From the NCBI GenBank assembly GCA_030062745.1, contig CP099845.1:16284903-16348902 (forward strand): a DNA stretch of 64,000 bases. The letters run 5' to 3'. The translations under genes were made by a program, and so were the position numbers. The notes beneath the pieces are model-generated. The model was not told the DNA's origin, made no database searches, and was given only the letters and a program-made list of their open reading frames with translations. Shown here in pieces: positions 22,431 to 34,373 of the stretch (position 1 is the first letter of the stretch; every line of letters starts with the position of its first letter). This stretch comes from Capitulum mitella. Lineage: Eukaryota > Arthropoda > Thecostraca > Pollicipedomorpha > Pollicipedidae.

Positions 22431-25400
22431 ACACTCATTTTTTCTTGGATTGCCATTTGTATAAGTGAATGGCAAGATATCCTTTGAAAGGGGGGAGGGT
22501 GCAGGCCAAGTTGGACTATGCGAAAGATTAGTACAGCATGAATTTCAACATTTTTTATATTTAGCACCACTATGAGGAATACTGCATGCTCTTATGATAC
22601 CCAATGCTTTCATTTCTCAAATAATAACAATTTCAATCTGAATACTATGCACGACTGTGTTGATTGGCCAACAGGGAATGCCAGTATTCCTCATCAGAAA
22701 ATTTAGGGCTGATGATCATTATCTTATTGATATTGGCCATTTGTGAAGACATTGCACAGATATCAAAATGTATTTTTGTACCATTTGTACCAGCATTGAT
22801 TATTTTCTTTAACTGGGAATATATTTGTGAAATGTAAGCAAGAGAATGGACAGAATAGAGGCAAAAAATAAATATGACTGATAGATGACTGGGTTTGATC
22901 AGGCATGAAAAATTGCAAGCATCTTTAACAATGTTGGCTATTGCAACAGTGATGGGATGATGGTTTTTTCATGGTAAATTGATGTATTTTTATGTCATGA
23001 CATTTTAACAGTTGAATTCACAGGATAATTTCTCACCATTGTACCAGTGTCATACTTGACTGCCTTTTTTATCACTTGGATAATTTTTACTGCAGTGCTA
23101 CTTCTTAGTGCATGGGGCACAGCTCCAGTAGTTGTTGATGTTTTGCTTCCCTGCTCTGCTGGAAAAAATACTACAGAGAGCTCAACTGAAGGTTGCCCAC
23201 ATTGTTGTTAAAATAAAATGTTAAATGAAAATTATCTACACAGGAATAATCAACTCTAAGCCCAGATTTTGCATGCACTTGATATTCTTGGGGATGCCTC
23301 ATGGGCACCATGTTCTGAATGGGCAATGGGGAGATAGCCCCTGTTCCCAAGACCCTTAAAAATGCACCACACAGATAATGACCTCAAGGTAACAACATTA
23401 CATACTGGGTCGTGACCCCAAAACTGAAGGTCTGCATTAGCATTTGAACTTGGAGGACCTTAGTTACTAAATTTTATCAAGAGCAGTTTGTATATATGTA
23501 ATAACTTACCCAAAGCCAGCTTAGGATTAGGGATTTAAATGTCCTTTGTTAATAATTCCTTATCATTGCCTGACTTCTGGCAGTGACACTGCTGGTTGAA
23601 TTGGAGTTAGGCTATCCATGAAGTTTTTGACCAGTGTTGCAAACAGGTTTGATAACTGGATATTATATACATCACCTGAGCATCCTGCTGGTTCTGCTTG
23701 CCGTGATATGAGTATGCCAGTTGTGTTATCTCTGGAACATTGGCTCTTTTGTAAAGTTTGTAGGCCAAAAGTTGTGTTAAATCCCTGTCTGTCTTTGCAT
23801 ATCCCTAAGGCTCAGGTGTAGTAGGCCAGGTGAGGTATGGCAGCACTCCAGCTTGGTGTTGGCCATGCCATTTTGGGTTAAGGTTAACATAAACTCTGTG
23901 GTGCTATTTCAAGGCTCCCCCAAAACAACTTTGGTATAGCCAGCATTGAAAACACCCCTACTCAGATTCTGTGACTGGTTGGTTGGTTGGTTGGTTGGTT
24001 ATTGGGGCTTAGGGGCGCACCGACTGCAGGGTCATTCGGCGCCCAAGATTCTGTGACTGGAATTACATTTTTGCAAAAGTGTTAGGAACTTTCCTGCCCT
24101 ACAGGCTTGCATTTTACTGGATTGTACATACACATGTGCATTTTCATCACATTGAGGCCATTCTGCACACAGGACAAGATATGTATAAAGGACATTAACA
24201 GGCCTGGACATGATGAAAGTCATACAAAGATTGGGACTAAGAATACAGGGTATAGAGATAAGACAGCAGGTGTGCAGCTGAGCACTGCCACCTTGAGAAC
24301 ACTCTGCCCAAGTGTGAGACACCTGCAGGAAGGAAGATAAGGGAAGGGATGCAACAAAAGAGTTCATTGCCGGGCATTCCAACCATTCCGACACAGAGTT
24401 CAAGGCAAAGACTCAGTTGAAAAGCAAAATGGGTAAAGGATTAGGAGGGGAAGGATTAGGGGTGATGAAACAAGGCATAAGGCAGCAAGTAATTTTACCC
24501 TTGCTAGGCGAGGGGTTGGATGCCACCCCAAACATTGTTTTCTGGGACCACAGTGAAACGGCCCACGATACCACCGATAGCCAAAAAAACATTCATTGTT
24601 CATGTTTTGAAAAATGGGACCCCCAGGTCATCTCAGGCCATCGAGCCAGGACGTCATTACTGAAGGCCTGCAGTTACCAAATGTCAGTTTTCCCATTGTT
24701 TTAGGGCAATAGGTATGTGTAAATGGTGGATGATGGGCATGGAATCAGCTAAGAATGGTAGTCCACAAGCAAACAGACCACTTGAGATAGGTCAGTGACT
24801 TTCAAGGTCTAACAAGGCCAATGACCTAAGATGATCTTGGCCTTGGAACCTTCATGTGCTAATTTTTGCCAGAAAATTTGATAAAGGGGACAATTTTAGG
24901 TCCATTTGGCCCCAGATGTGTTGTTTTAAACCCCATAAAATTGGTTTATAATTCCCAAGCATCAAGTTCAACCTGACCTAGGAGGTCACTGGTTGACCTG
25001 ACAGGCGTGACCCAGGTACCATTGGATTCCTTGGGTACACATCAATCAATTGTGTGTTGTCCCGAGGCACTAGTTCAATTTGGGGCCAAATGGCGAGGGG
25101 AGGGGCTACTGCTCTCCCCCCTCATTATCATTGCGCGTGAAAATCCCTCCCATCCTGCGAGATTTAAGGGTGCACAAAAAGGCTTCAATATAAAACTCGT
25201 TGATTGTGGTCTGTTCGTTAAGTATTATGTCATGTATTAGGTATTGTCTGTTGTCCTATTGTCCGTTTTTTGTCTTGGCATATATGATACGGTTTGTCTT
25301 GATTTACGATCGATTATGCGGTTTTCTTGCATAGTTTCTGGTTAGGTAGCAGTCCATATAAAAGAAGTGCACCCATCAGCACTGACATGAGTGCATATGT

Positions 25401-26140
25401 GTGTAGAAGCATGAACCCAATTACATTACTCAAAGGCAGTCACTTTTGTAAGGGAATGTTCCAGCTTTCCCTCACATCTTTTGCCCATTAAGATAAAAGT
25501 CATGCAAATGACAGTGATTACCAGCCAGTTGGTTGTCTACTTTCCAAACCATGACCATATGGCAACAAGATACCTGGGGCAACAAACTGCTTCATCTAGG
25601 GTGATAATTATGAACTGTTCCTACTCCACAAATACTGTTTCTAACCAGATTTGGATCATTGTATCTTGCAATAAAAGTTTTGTTGATGGGAAGGGAAAAT
25701 GATGCATATGTAGCACAGCTGAGGTGCATGCAACACAGTGGCACTGCTGTTATGTGCTAACATTATTTCTTTGGGAAGGTCGTGATAGTTGTGTCTCCTC
25801 TGTTCTAACCCATGGCTCCGTAATGTACTGAGGTGCCCAAGATGGAAGTTGCTGCCCCAGAAAAAGGCCAAAAATTTTGAAAGCTCTCCTAGAATTGGCC
25901 TTTTGTCCCAGCTCTGCCCTAGTGAAATCTTGCAGAAACCTGTCACAATTTATGGGCAAGTTGGATGTGATGTTTCTCCATGTTCGTTGTCCAGTCATTC
26001 GTGTTGTCATCAAGGACAAGATACTTCAATCATTCAGTTTTCCATAGGCATAGTTATTGGTCTGCTCAACTTGTTTATCGTTGCTGAAGCAGAGTTGGAA
26101 AAACTACTGTTTCTTGGTGCCCACTCATAAACTTCAACAA
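22430..26140. other. CpG-depleted, TG/CA-rich domain of ~3.7 kb
   Basis: Long stretches contain no CG dinucleotide at all (for example about 22741-23400 and 24061-24370), whereas both flanks and the gene bodies are CpG-rich. Within it are a (GGTT)n run at 23977-23998 followed by a small CpG-bearing island (ggcgcaccgactgcagggtc). Around 24790-25020 lies an AGGTCA-bearing relic like the TTAA elements. Open frames at 24032-24403 (minus) and 25789-26130 have no recognisable product. Confidence 0.7.
23977..23998. repeat. (GGTT)n microsatellite
   Basis: Five consecutive ggtt units followed by attggggcttagg. Confidence 0.85.
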
Positions 26141-26149
26141 TGACAGCAG

Positions 26150-26780
26150 ACCGATATGGCGGACTCAGTCGGTTATCGATTGCCTTCGGTAACACGACCC
26201 CGGGTTCACCCTGTTTGTTTCGACCGCACTGTTATATCTGGGGCCACGATACAAGTCGTGTGGAAGGCCAGTATTTCACGGATTTGTGACGTGCCGTTTT
26301 TTGTTAAGCACAAATTGGAAATAACAGGCGTCTTCAGGTCAACATACTTAAAAATGGTCTGATGGGATGTCATTACGCGTCCGTCTGGAGAGCATTGAGG
26401 CAAATTCAATCCAAGTCGTTCATGACATCAGTTACATGCTAGTTTGAAGTCTACTCGATGTGACGCATAAAACACGATGAACGTCATCAAACTACGTCAA
26501 ATACCTCACAGTACCCTTGTTTGCATCAGGCAATTTTAACTGGCTGTGGCAAATGACTGTGGCTTTGGGCGTAAATTTACGCAATATTTGGGGAACCACA
26601 ACGGCATAAATTTGGTCTATGATGACCTGTGCGAGGTCATGGATAGTTTTCATTGGCCTATCATGACATAACACATGCTGCACACTGCCGTCTTGCACGA
26701 CCAGTTTATGGTACAAATCAAAGAAACCAAAAAAAAACGGCGGAATTTTAAAACTGGATCTATTAGAGATAAGAATCCTG
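26150..26780. other. Intergenic, no gene recognised
   Basis: CpG content returns to normal abruptly near 26150. Only short, unrelated frames are present. Confidence 0.5.
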
Positions 26781-26789
26781 GAAAGTTTT

Positions 26790-27085
26790 ATTTCTTGCCA
26801 TGGTTTCCGAAAATCCCTGAAAGTTTTACTGTGATTTCATGGTTTCCGAGAAAGTTACTGGGCGTTAAATGTTTTTGCACATGGGTCCGCTTGACCTGAC
26901 GTAGGTCAGACACCTTACGCGACCTGAGGCCAAAACTTCGACGCAAGATGTACAAATGATCAAGCAAAAGGTGCATGGAAGTTGGTGGCTGTTCGTTCGT
27001 TCTCGTTCGTTCGGCTGCGTTCGTTCCTTCTCACGCAATCTTGGGAAAACTACAGGAAGCGGTGAAACCCCGGCCCCCTCCCCCA
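26790..27085 (-). mobile_element. TTAA element family A, truncated fragment
   Basis: It matches one end of family A: gcttgacctgacgtaggtca, then ggccaaaacttcgacgcaag, gatcaagcaaaaggtgc and a gttcgttctc-rich stretch, then ccggccccctcccccag. The TTAA terminus is not preserved and the other about 900 bp is missing. Orientation is as in copy 1. Confidence 0.65.
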
Positions 27086-27089
27086 GTTC

Positions 27090-28200
27090 AGGCCGGGATA
27101 TATTCATGGTGTTTTGAGGCTTTGGCATGCAGGGCCATCTGGTGGCTAGAGGTTTGCTTGAACGCCCACCAAAAAGTCACGAGGAGGGCGAAACACAGCA
27201 GCAGAGGTTTTGACCGAGGTATGTCAGACTGAGACACTGTTTCAGCACCACGCTACGATTTTTTCAATGACGGTCGTTTGATAGTTGTTTGATGTCTGTA
27301 TGACAAATATTCTGGGTATGTTCTCTTGCCGCGGATTTTATCGGTGGATGTGTTAAAATGCTCCATGGCTTAAGAACAAGGTTGGACAGTTACATGTGTT
27401 TGGAAAATTCGTCACCAAACGATGTGTGATATCACGTCATTCAAATGAACGGCCCACAACGGGTAACAAATCTGGACTTAAAAATGTGCCGGATATTCGT
27501 CACTTGTCGAAGTTGGGGACATCTGTCTTCTAGAAACCTTTGCGAAAATGAGCCTCGGTACTCTGACTTTCATGCGAGTGAGTGCCAGTGATTGACGGAA
27601 TTTGCAATGGGGGAGAAGAACGGTAACAGTTTTTCCTCTGAGGTTAGGTGACTTACAGAATTGAGACGTTTTCGCATTTGGTCTTCGAGTCGTTCGTCGC
27701 GAGTTGTGGCTCATACTTTGAGGCGACTCGTGACACTCGGATGAGGTCAGAGCGAACAACGGCACGCGAGTCGACATTTTGTAATTCCCTTACTTCTACT
27801 GTTATGAGGAATTTGAAAGCCTGTCGACAGCATATTGCTGAATTTTACTGATTGTTCGCTTGCCATAAATATCTCCCATTTCGCGTATTGGGTTTTCCAA
27901 GTTTTTGCAAAGATGAAAGAAGCCTCCGTCTGTAAAGCAGACTATGCATAATTGGAACTAAATACCAATTGAGTGAGGTTTTGTCGTAGTGTAGAGTAAG
28001 AGACGAATTGGAGGACTCTAGGTAGTGATTTTAAACTGAGTTATTTGGATGTCAGAAGTGCAGCATGTATTGAGGATGTGTATTTGGAGTGAAGATGATG
28101 AAATCTTGCACGCCTAATACCAGTTTTGGGCGAAATGAAAAGAATCGGTGGTCTGAAGTCGTGGGTTGACGTCGACCTTGACCTTCGTTATCTCGGCTTC
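27090..28200. other. Intergenic, no gene recognised
   Basis: Moderate GC. A minus-strand frame of 99 codons at 27478-27777 has no motif I recognise. Confidence 0.5.
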
Positions 28201-28299
28201 CCGTGAGTTTTCTCAAAAATCTGTGCATCGAATGGAGTGTAAAGTTAGCCTGTCTTGACAAAAGATCCATTGGTATCGTAGGAGTCGTGAATGTGGGTA

Positions 28300-29480
28300 G
28301 CGATACTGACTGTGAGGAGTCCGGCCGACGTGCGGTGGGCCGCGGTGTCGCGCGGGTGGTATGCCCTGCCCGGTGCCGCCCCCTGCACGTCGCCGACCGG
28401 CGGCCGCGCCGGGCGTCGGCTCTGGCTCTATCGACCGTCCCCCGGCGCGGTACACTCGCCGGCATTGAGTCCGGGTGCGGCGGCGACGGCCGGGCCATAG
28501 GACTGGCTGCCAGCGGCCGTACACAGCTGCCGTCGGCGCGGCGCGGCCGGCGGCCGGGCGCGACTGGTAGAGGGCGGGACCGCACCCGGAGCGGTGCCAC
28601 CAGACGCCGTGCGCCAGACGTCCGGCGGCTCGGCCGGCCGCGCTGCTGTGAATCAGCGACCGAAATAGCTGCGCCGCCCGCCGGAGAGGCCCGTGAGTTT
28701 GACCCGCTGAAAATGGGGCGAGGGAGCGCGGTGTTCTGACGAGGCGGTGCGCGAGACAGTGGTGCTCGGGGTGGTAGGTTTACCTTTCGTGTGTGCCGGC
28801 ACGCAGGGGGGTGGTGCGCTCTCCCCGGTTCGATTCTTCCTGCGCGGAGAGGAGGATCCGAACGAGGTAAACAGTCTCTTGGTAACGGCTGGGCGGTCCG
28901 ACCTTTGACTGGCCGCTTGAACTGTGGGATTTGCAGGTACTAAGCGTCGTGATGCGGTGTGTCCCTGTCATTGCTAGCGGCGGCCTGGCGCGGCGTGCTG
29001 AAGCCAGAGCCATGGCGGGGCCCGTGTTCGGGCCGCCTGGTCGGCACAGGCCGCCGGTCCGGCGCGGCGCCGTGGTCGGCTCGGCACGGGTACCCGGTGT
29101 GGGTCTCGGCGCTGAGCTGACCCATCCCTACGGTGTGGTGCCAAGATCCGGCCGTGGTTCGGCCGGCGGTCGGGCGGCGAAATCGAGCCCGACACCGCCA
29201 CCCGCGCCGTGAATTATTCACGAAACTCACGGACCGGTTGTGTCGGTGGCGGAGAACGCCTGGTGGCTGGCGCTGTGATTAGTAGCGGAATGGCATGCGG
29301 TCCGGCTGGACACGACGCTGTGCGCCGACGGGCTGGGTCGGTGGCGCCTGCTGACGCCGGCCGCCGCGGCGCTGCGGGCCTGTCACCGCGCCCTGTTTAA
29401 ATGGCCGTGCGGCGGCGTGGTGCGGCGCCGCACGGGGGAGCGGCGGCCCTGGGCGGCCGGTGAACGACCTGGCGGCCACT
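28300..29480. other. GC-rich, CpG-rich block
   Basis: Dense ccgg, gcggcc and gccggcc content keeps frames open on both strands (178 codons + at 28203-28739, 182 codons minus at 28052-28600). These are Arg/Ala/Pro-rich with no domain. It could be a promoter or CpG island or simply isochore-like sequence. Nothing in the sequence decides this. Confidence 0.45.
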
Positions 29481-29489
29481 TGTGTAACT

Positions 29490-30285
29490 GGGTCGAGTCG
29501 TCGCGTCTGCCTCGCCCCGTGGCGTGACTGGAAACGGGACGACAGCTCAGTGCACCGCGTTCTGGCAAACGTGCCATTTTCGCGTTTATGTTTTCTGTCG
29601 TTGCCTGTTTTCCTATGGGCCTCGTTCACAGAAAATTACGCGGTCGTCCCCACTGGCGACTTTCATGAAGCCATATTTGAACCCAGTGACAAAGATATTA
29701 TTGCGATATAGTTGAAAAACACTTTTCACCGAACCAGGCCTTGATGAGATGAAATATGCTTTTCAGGGGCGGGGGGGGGGGGGGAGCGGGGACATAGAGA
29801 AGGATCATAGCGAAATATGGCACAATGTTTTCCGTTGGTTGAGCTGAGTACTAGAAGTTCAACTAGTCTGTACATATAAACTGGACAGTCATAGCACCAG
29901 ACCATTGTAAGGGACAACGCAGAAATTGAGTCACGGAATTTGGATTCTTGTGCGACGCGGCATTGATTGAAGCAACACATCAATGAGAAGTGTGTTCATT
30001 TTGCGACCTTACCAAAAGCCAACTCGCTTGGAAAGTAGATTCGAATTTCGTATCGCAGTTTATGTATATCTTTGGTGATCAGCTGATGCTAATGCTTTGA
30101 AACTTTATTCACCCCCTTCGAGGCAAGGTATTTTCCTAGGGTTACGATGATCATATGGCGTAGTAGTCTAACTTGAGTGATTTAGTTGCGCTCCAAATTT
30201 CTGAAAATGTGACAGGGCATATATTGGCCTCCTTGAACCGTAAACCATTTATTCAAAACATGAGTTGCTATGCGTGGGATGCGAT
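29490..30285. other. Intergenic with poly-G tract
   Basis: A run of about 15 G lies near 29769-29784. No gene is recognised. Confidence 0.5.
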
Positions 30286-30289
30286 ATGA

Positions 30290-30870
30290 TTGGATGCAGC
30301 GATGGAAGGTTCTGTATTGGAGCGGTGCGGTGATCGGCGACGTCTGACATGTTCGGTGCAGTGGCGGTGTTGCGCGTTGTCGGGCGGCCTCGTTCGCGAC
30401 CGACGGATGGTCCAGGGCGGGTCGGCTGGTGTCGGGCCGGCGCCGCCGGCGCCGCCGCCTGTAGACGCCGCCCAGCCACCAGCGTCGGCCAAGACAGACC
30501 GCTCCGGCACGCCGGCCGGCCCCCCGAGCGTTTTATCGATGACCGTGCTACTGCCGAGGCTCCTATCTCCCTAGCTCGACCCCTATCTGGCCAAGAGCCG
30601 GCTGTTATCCGGCCTGAACGGGCATGATCTGTTTGGCCGCGCTCGAGTCCCAGGACTGTCCGGCGGGGGGTTGGCCTGACCGGTCAGGTTCGTGATTGCG
30701 TTAGTTCGGCTGAGCCGCTGTGTGGGCGGCTGTTTGCTCTCGGAGTGCTGGCAGTCGGGGCCGTCACTCCGCCCGCGGCCAAATAGCCGGCGACCAGTCC
30801 GAGAGTCGCTGTAGCTTCCGGCTCGCCCCGTGGCACCGTCTGTCTGCTCGAGGCTCGAGAGTGGTGCCGT
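30290..30870. other. GC-rich, CpG-rich block
   Basis: Same character as 28300-29480, with short overlapping frames on both strands and no domain. Confidence 0.4.
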
Positions 30871-30879
30871 TTTGCTCCC

Positions 30880-31680
30880 CCCCGCAATACGGTATGGTTA
30901 CCTATTTTTGAGGATTCATGAGCGAAGGTTTTTGTGAAAAAAATCCACGTATTTCGGCAACCAGGTGATGCCTTTGTCAGCTGAACTGTGCGCAGCTTGC
31001 ACAAAAAGACTTGCATCAAAAGAAATGCACGATTATTGTATGGTGCTTACAAACATGATGCACTATTTTTTATGTGGAAATATTTGAATTACTTTCATAC
31101 CAAAACTGGTACAAAAGGCACATTTAAGAACGCAATAAGAACGCATTGGAGTGCAAGAGTCAACGTGATCAGGAACTGAGGAGAAGGCTGGGGAAATGAC
31201 CAGAATGACGTATGGAGGCATTTATTATCACTTAAAAGCAGTCTCCTTCATGGGGCTGATGGCCTCCGTTCGACATAATTTGTTGATACAAACCTTGTTT
31301 TGTGTTGATTCTAACCTCCTTGATTTCTTTGGCCTGTCAGGCCACTGACCTTCGCCGCTGAGACTCGACAACTGGGATATTGGCCTTCACAGCATGGAGG
31401 CGTTCTGTCGACATTGGCTTGTGTTGTGCTGGGGCGGAGGTACCATTTAACTCGAGTTTGGGATTGATGTGTGTTTGTGTGTGTGTATCTTTGCGTCGTA
31501 TCTTCGCGGGGGGGGGGGGGTCATGTCGCGTCTGTAGGTCTGAGGGGTCTTCTGGTCTGAGGGGTCGTCTAGTCTGAGGGGTCGTTTTGTCGCCTTCTGG
31601 TCGTATGAAGGGCGTCATCTTGCCGTCTTTAGGTACGGGTCGCTGTCTAGTTGGTCTCTGCAAGCCGCCGTCCGCTGTGT
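30880..31680. other. Intergenic; tandem ggtctgaggggtc motif and poly-G
   Basis: Near 31530-31590 gtctgaggggtcgtc-type 16-19 bp units repeat about three times, after a run of about 14 G at 31507-31520. No gene is recognised. Confidence 0.5.
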
Positions 31681-31689
31681 CCGATGCCA

Positions 31690-32380
31690 GTTCGCGGCTG
31701 ATCAGCGCGCTGCACGCCGACCGGCCGGCGTCACCGCCGCGCTGACGTCAGCGCGCTCAGCCCGGCCGGCGCCCCCGCCGCGTCATGGCTGCCGGCCGGA
31801 ACGCGTCGGCAAGGGCCGAGAGGCGCGGCTTTGTCGGTCTGACCGTGGCCGAGTGCCCTCTCTGGCTGCTGATCAGGCGGTGGCCGGGCACCTTCTCTAT
31901 AAGATACGATAAGACCCAGGTGGGCATCCTCATTTGCATGAGGGAAAGACTCTGGAAATCCCACGTTTTCATGGTTCATTGTTGGTAGCCAATGTAAACA
32001 TTTTCCATCTTCCGACATTTTTTTAAACATGTGCTGCAGCCTGGCTAGTGGCGTATGTGACAGCGAGGCAGTAGTTGGTCGTTGTTGGATGCCCTGGTGC
32101 GAGTTGAAACATTGACGTCTCGGTTGGCCGGGACTCCAGACACGCGTGGCCGTCCGGCGCACGCCTGGGGGAGGATAGCCGTCGCTGTCTGCCATCTTTT
32201 GGAGAGGAACAGGCGAGCTGTCGCCGGATGGCTGGGCGGTCCGAGATCTCGTACTGGGCTGTGGCCGCCAGGATTCGTTTACACGATGGGTGTTGAGCAA
32301 ACGGGGAGTGAAGGCCGTCCCAGACGGCGGAGCGGTGCGATGACGCCTGGCGGGGGCCGCGTGTGGCGAGGCCATGTACT
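31690..32380. other. GC-rich block with unconfirmed minus-strand ORF
   Basis: A 214-codon minus-strand frame (31731-32375) has an ATG start. It is Pro/Arg/Ala-rich at both ends and shows no known domain. In GC-rich sequence a frame this long can be chance. I do not call it a gene. Confidence 0.35.
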
Positions 32381-32389
32381 CAGTTTACG

Positions 32390-34373
32390 GTACTCCGCAG
32401 ACTGGGCCACTTTGTACGTTAGCGGGCATAGTGTACACACATTGCGCAGTGTACCTGGGTGATGGGATTAGTTCCCGGAATCTTTTGGAACTGTTTTGGC
32501 CGTGGGTCATTGCCGTAGGCGACGCTTATCAATTTCGAGAAGTTTTGAGAGCAAGGTTTTCGCGAAGTGTAAGCAGTCGTTTCGTCATGGTGGGACTGAG
32601 TGCCGGCTTGAGGGATCAAATATGAAGGAAGATGATCCGTTCTTACAGAACAAGTAATTTTCACAGCTTTGTCGTTTTGCGTTTATTCTTGGCAAGGACG
32701 TATAACAGCTTAACCCGGCAGTTGCTGGGTATTTCGCGACCTTGCTTTTGCGGGTGGGGGGGGGGGCTGACGTCCCTGCTGAATAACCCTGCAGCCATTG
32801 GCCGATCTGGCCGGTTCAGACACTAATCTACTGCCGTTGTTGATGCGCCCCCAGACATGCTATATTTTTGTGTCTTAATATTATGTATGACATTGAAAAT
32901 CATTTCAAAAGCAGGTGTTTTGCTGATATACGGCGTGTCGTTTCTTTCATTATTTTCTGCTTGCATTAGAAATTACAGACGTCCTAAGGCCGGAATACGC
33001 GAGAAAAAAATATCCGTTACGATTAAACGTCATTAGTCGACATGCGATCCATACGATCCATACGATTAGACGTCTATCTGAGGAAATGAAATGCTGGTCA
33101 ATATTGGTTATGGGGAACTAAAAGGTCGGTTGTCTGTTAGTTAGTTACATATCATATCATATATGTAACATTGAGTGCAAAACTCTAAAAACACGATTAT
33201 ATGCTATCATATGTTTTGAAGTACTCCTGTTTGCGCCGGAAAGTGTTCAGGTGGCCCCCTACCACGGAAATAAACGCAGTGTGAAAATTGAAAATATATA
33301 AACTTGACCAGGGATAATCTTCTCTTTGGTCATAAGTGATATACATTGAACTCCTGTGATGTCATGGCATGTATTGCACACTAGCGGCCACTGTTTACGG
33401 CCGTTGCATTTATAAGATCATACACCAAAAAAGCTGCAGTCATAAAAATTATTTTCGACATGACGTTATATTGGCTTGGCTGTGGCTGGTCTTGCTAAAA
33501 CTTCTCGGCATAATATGCATAATTGATGTACCGAGAGGTGCTGAAAACTTCACAACATTTTGATCGTTTGTTTGCGGATAATGTGAATAGTGAATAATGA
33601 ACAGCCATTATTCAGATGCGGCTCCAGATCGAAATGCGTGATGCGATTTTGATGCAGATCACCTGATTCCATATTATTCAGTAATGAAATAGTAAAGGGA
33701 TATGTATATCATGTGGCTTTACAGTAAATGGGTCCATACATTTACCAGAAATATAAATATAATAGGTATTTTGAATCAGTAGCTCATGCTAATCAATGAA
33801 GATTTCGTGAATCAACGTTTGATCTGGACCAATTTTTGAAAAATTGGTACGAATCACATTTGATCCGGACCAGTTTTGAAAAGGCTTCCACGAATTACAT
33901 TTGATTCGGTTAAAATAAAAAAAAACAAATAGCCGTAATTCAATGCAGACCCAGATCAAGTCACTATGACTCAGATCCTGATTCGGATCGCCCAAAGGAT
34001 GTCGAGCGCAGGTCAGGTTTCCTCAAAGACCATTCTGTCTCTGCTTGAAAAACATCAGTCACATGACATTCTGACAACACCATCACCGATATACCGTGTT
34101 CTTAATCGTGAGGAAAACACTAAATGACCCCACGCAAGACATACCGCCTTTGGAAAACGAAAGTACTGTCTCGGAACAGTCTCAAACCATCCTAAAGACT
34201 GCCAGAATTTTGATATCGGCATCAGTGACGCGTGCAGTACAAAACAGAAGGTGAAAAGAATAGTGAAAGGGACATTGCAGCTAATGTGATTATAGCTCGC
34301 TAGATTGTTAAGGAATTGAACAGATGTAATGTTTTGGACATTTTGTGTGAATTGTTTCAGTTTACTTACCATT
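32390..34373. other. Intergenic, mostly AT-rich, no gene recognised
   Basis: It contains a poly-G run near 32754-32766. A diverged ~55-bp duplication lies at about 33810-33915 (gatctggaccaatttttg and gatccggaccagttttg). Nothing coding is recognised. Confidence 0.5.

Noticed and set aside
28203-28739. 178-codon + and 182-codon minus frames in a GC-rich block
   Set aside because: Mutually overlapping Arg/Ala/Pro-rich frames are expected where stop codons are rare because of GC content.
28815-28845. ggttcgattc resembling a tRNA T-arm / B box
   Set aside because: No A box or cloverleaf could be found upstream at tRNA spacing.
31731-32375. 214-codon minus-strand frame
   Set aside because: No domain and low-complexity ends in GC-rich DNA. 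Recorded only as an unconfirmed frame.
32711-32730. ttaacccggcag as the start of another TTAA element
   Set aside because: No matching inverted end at a plausible distance downstream.
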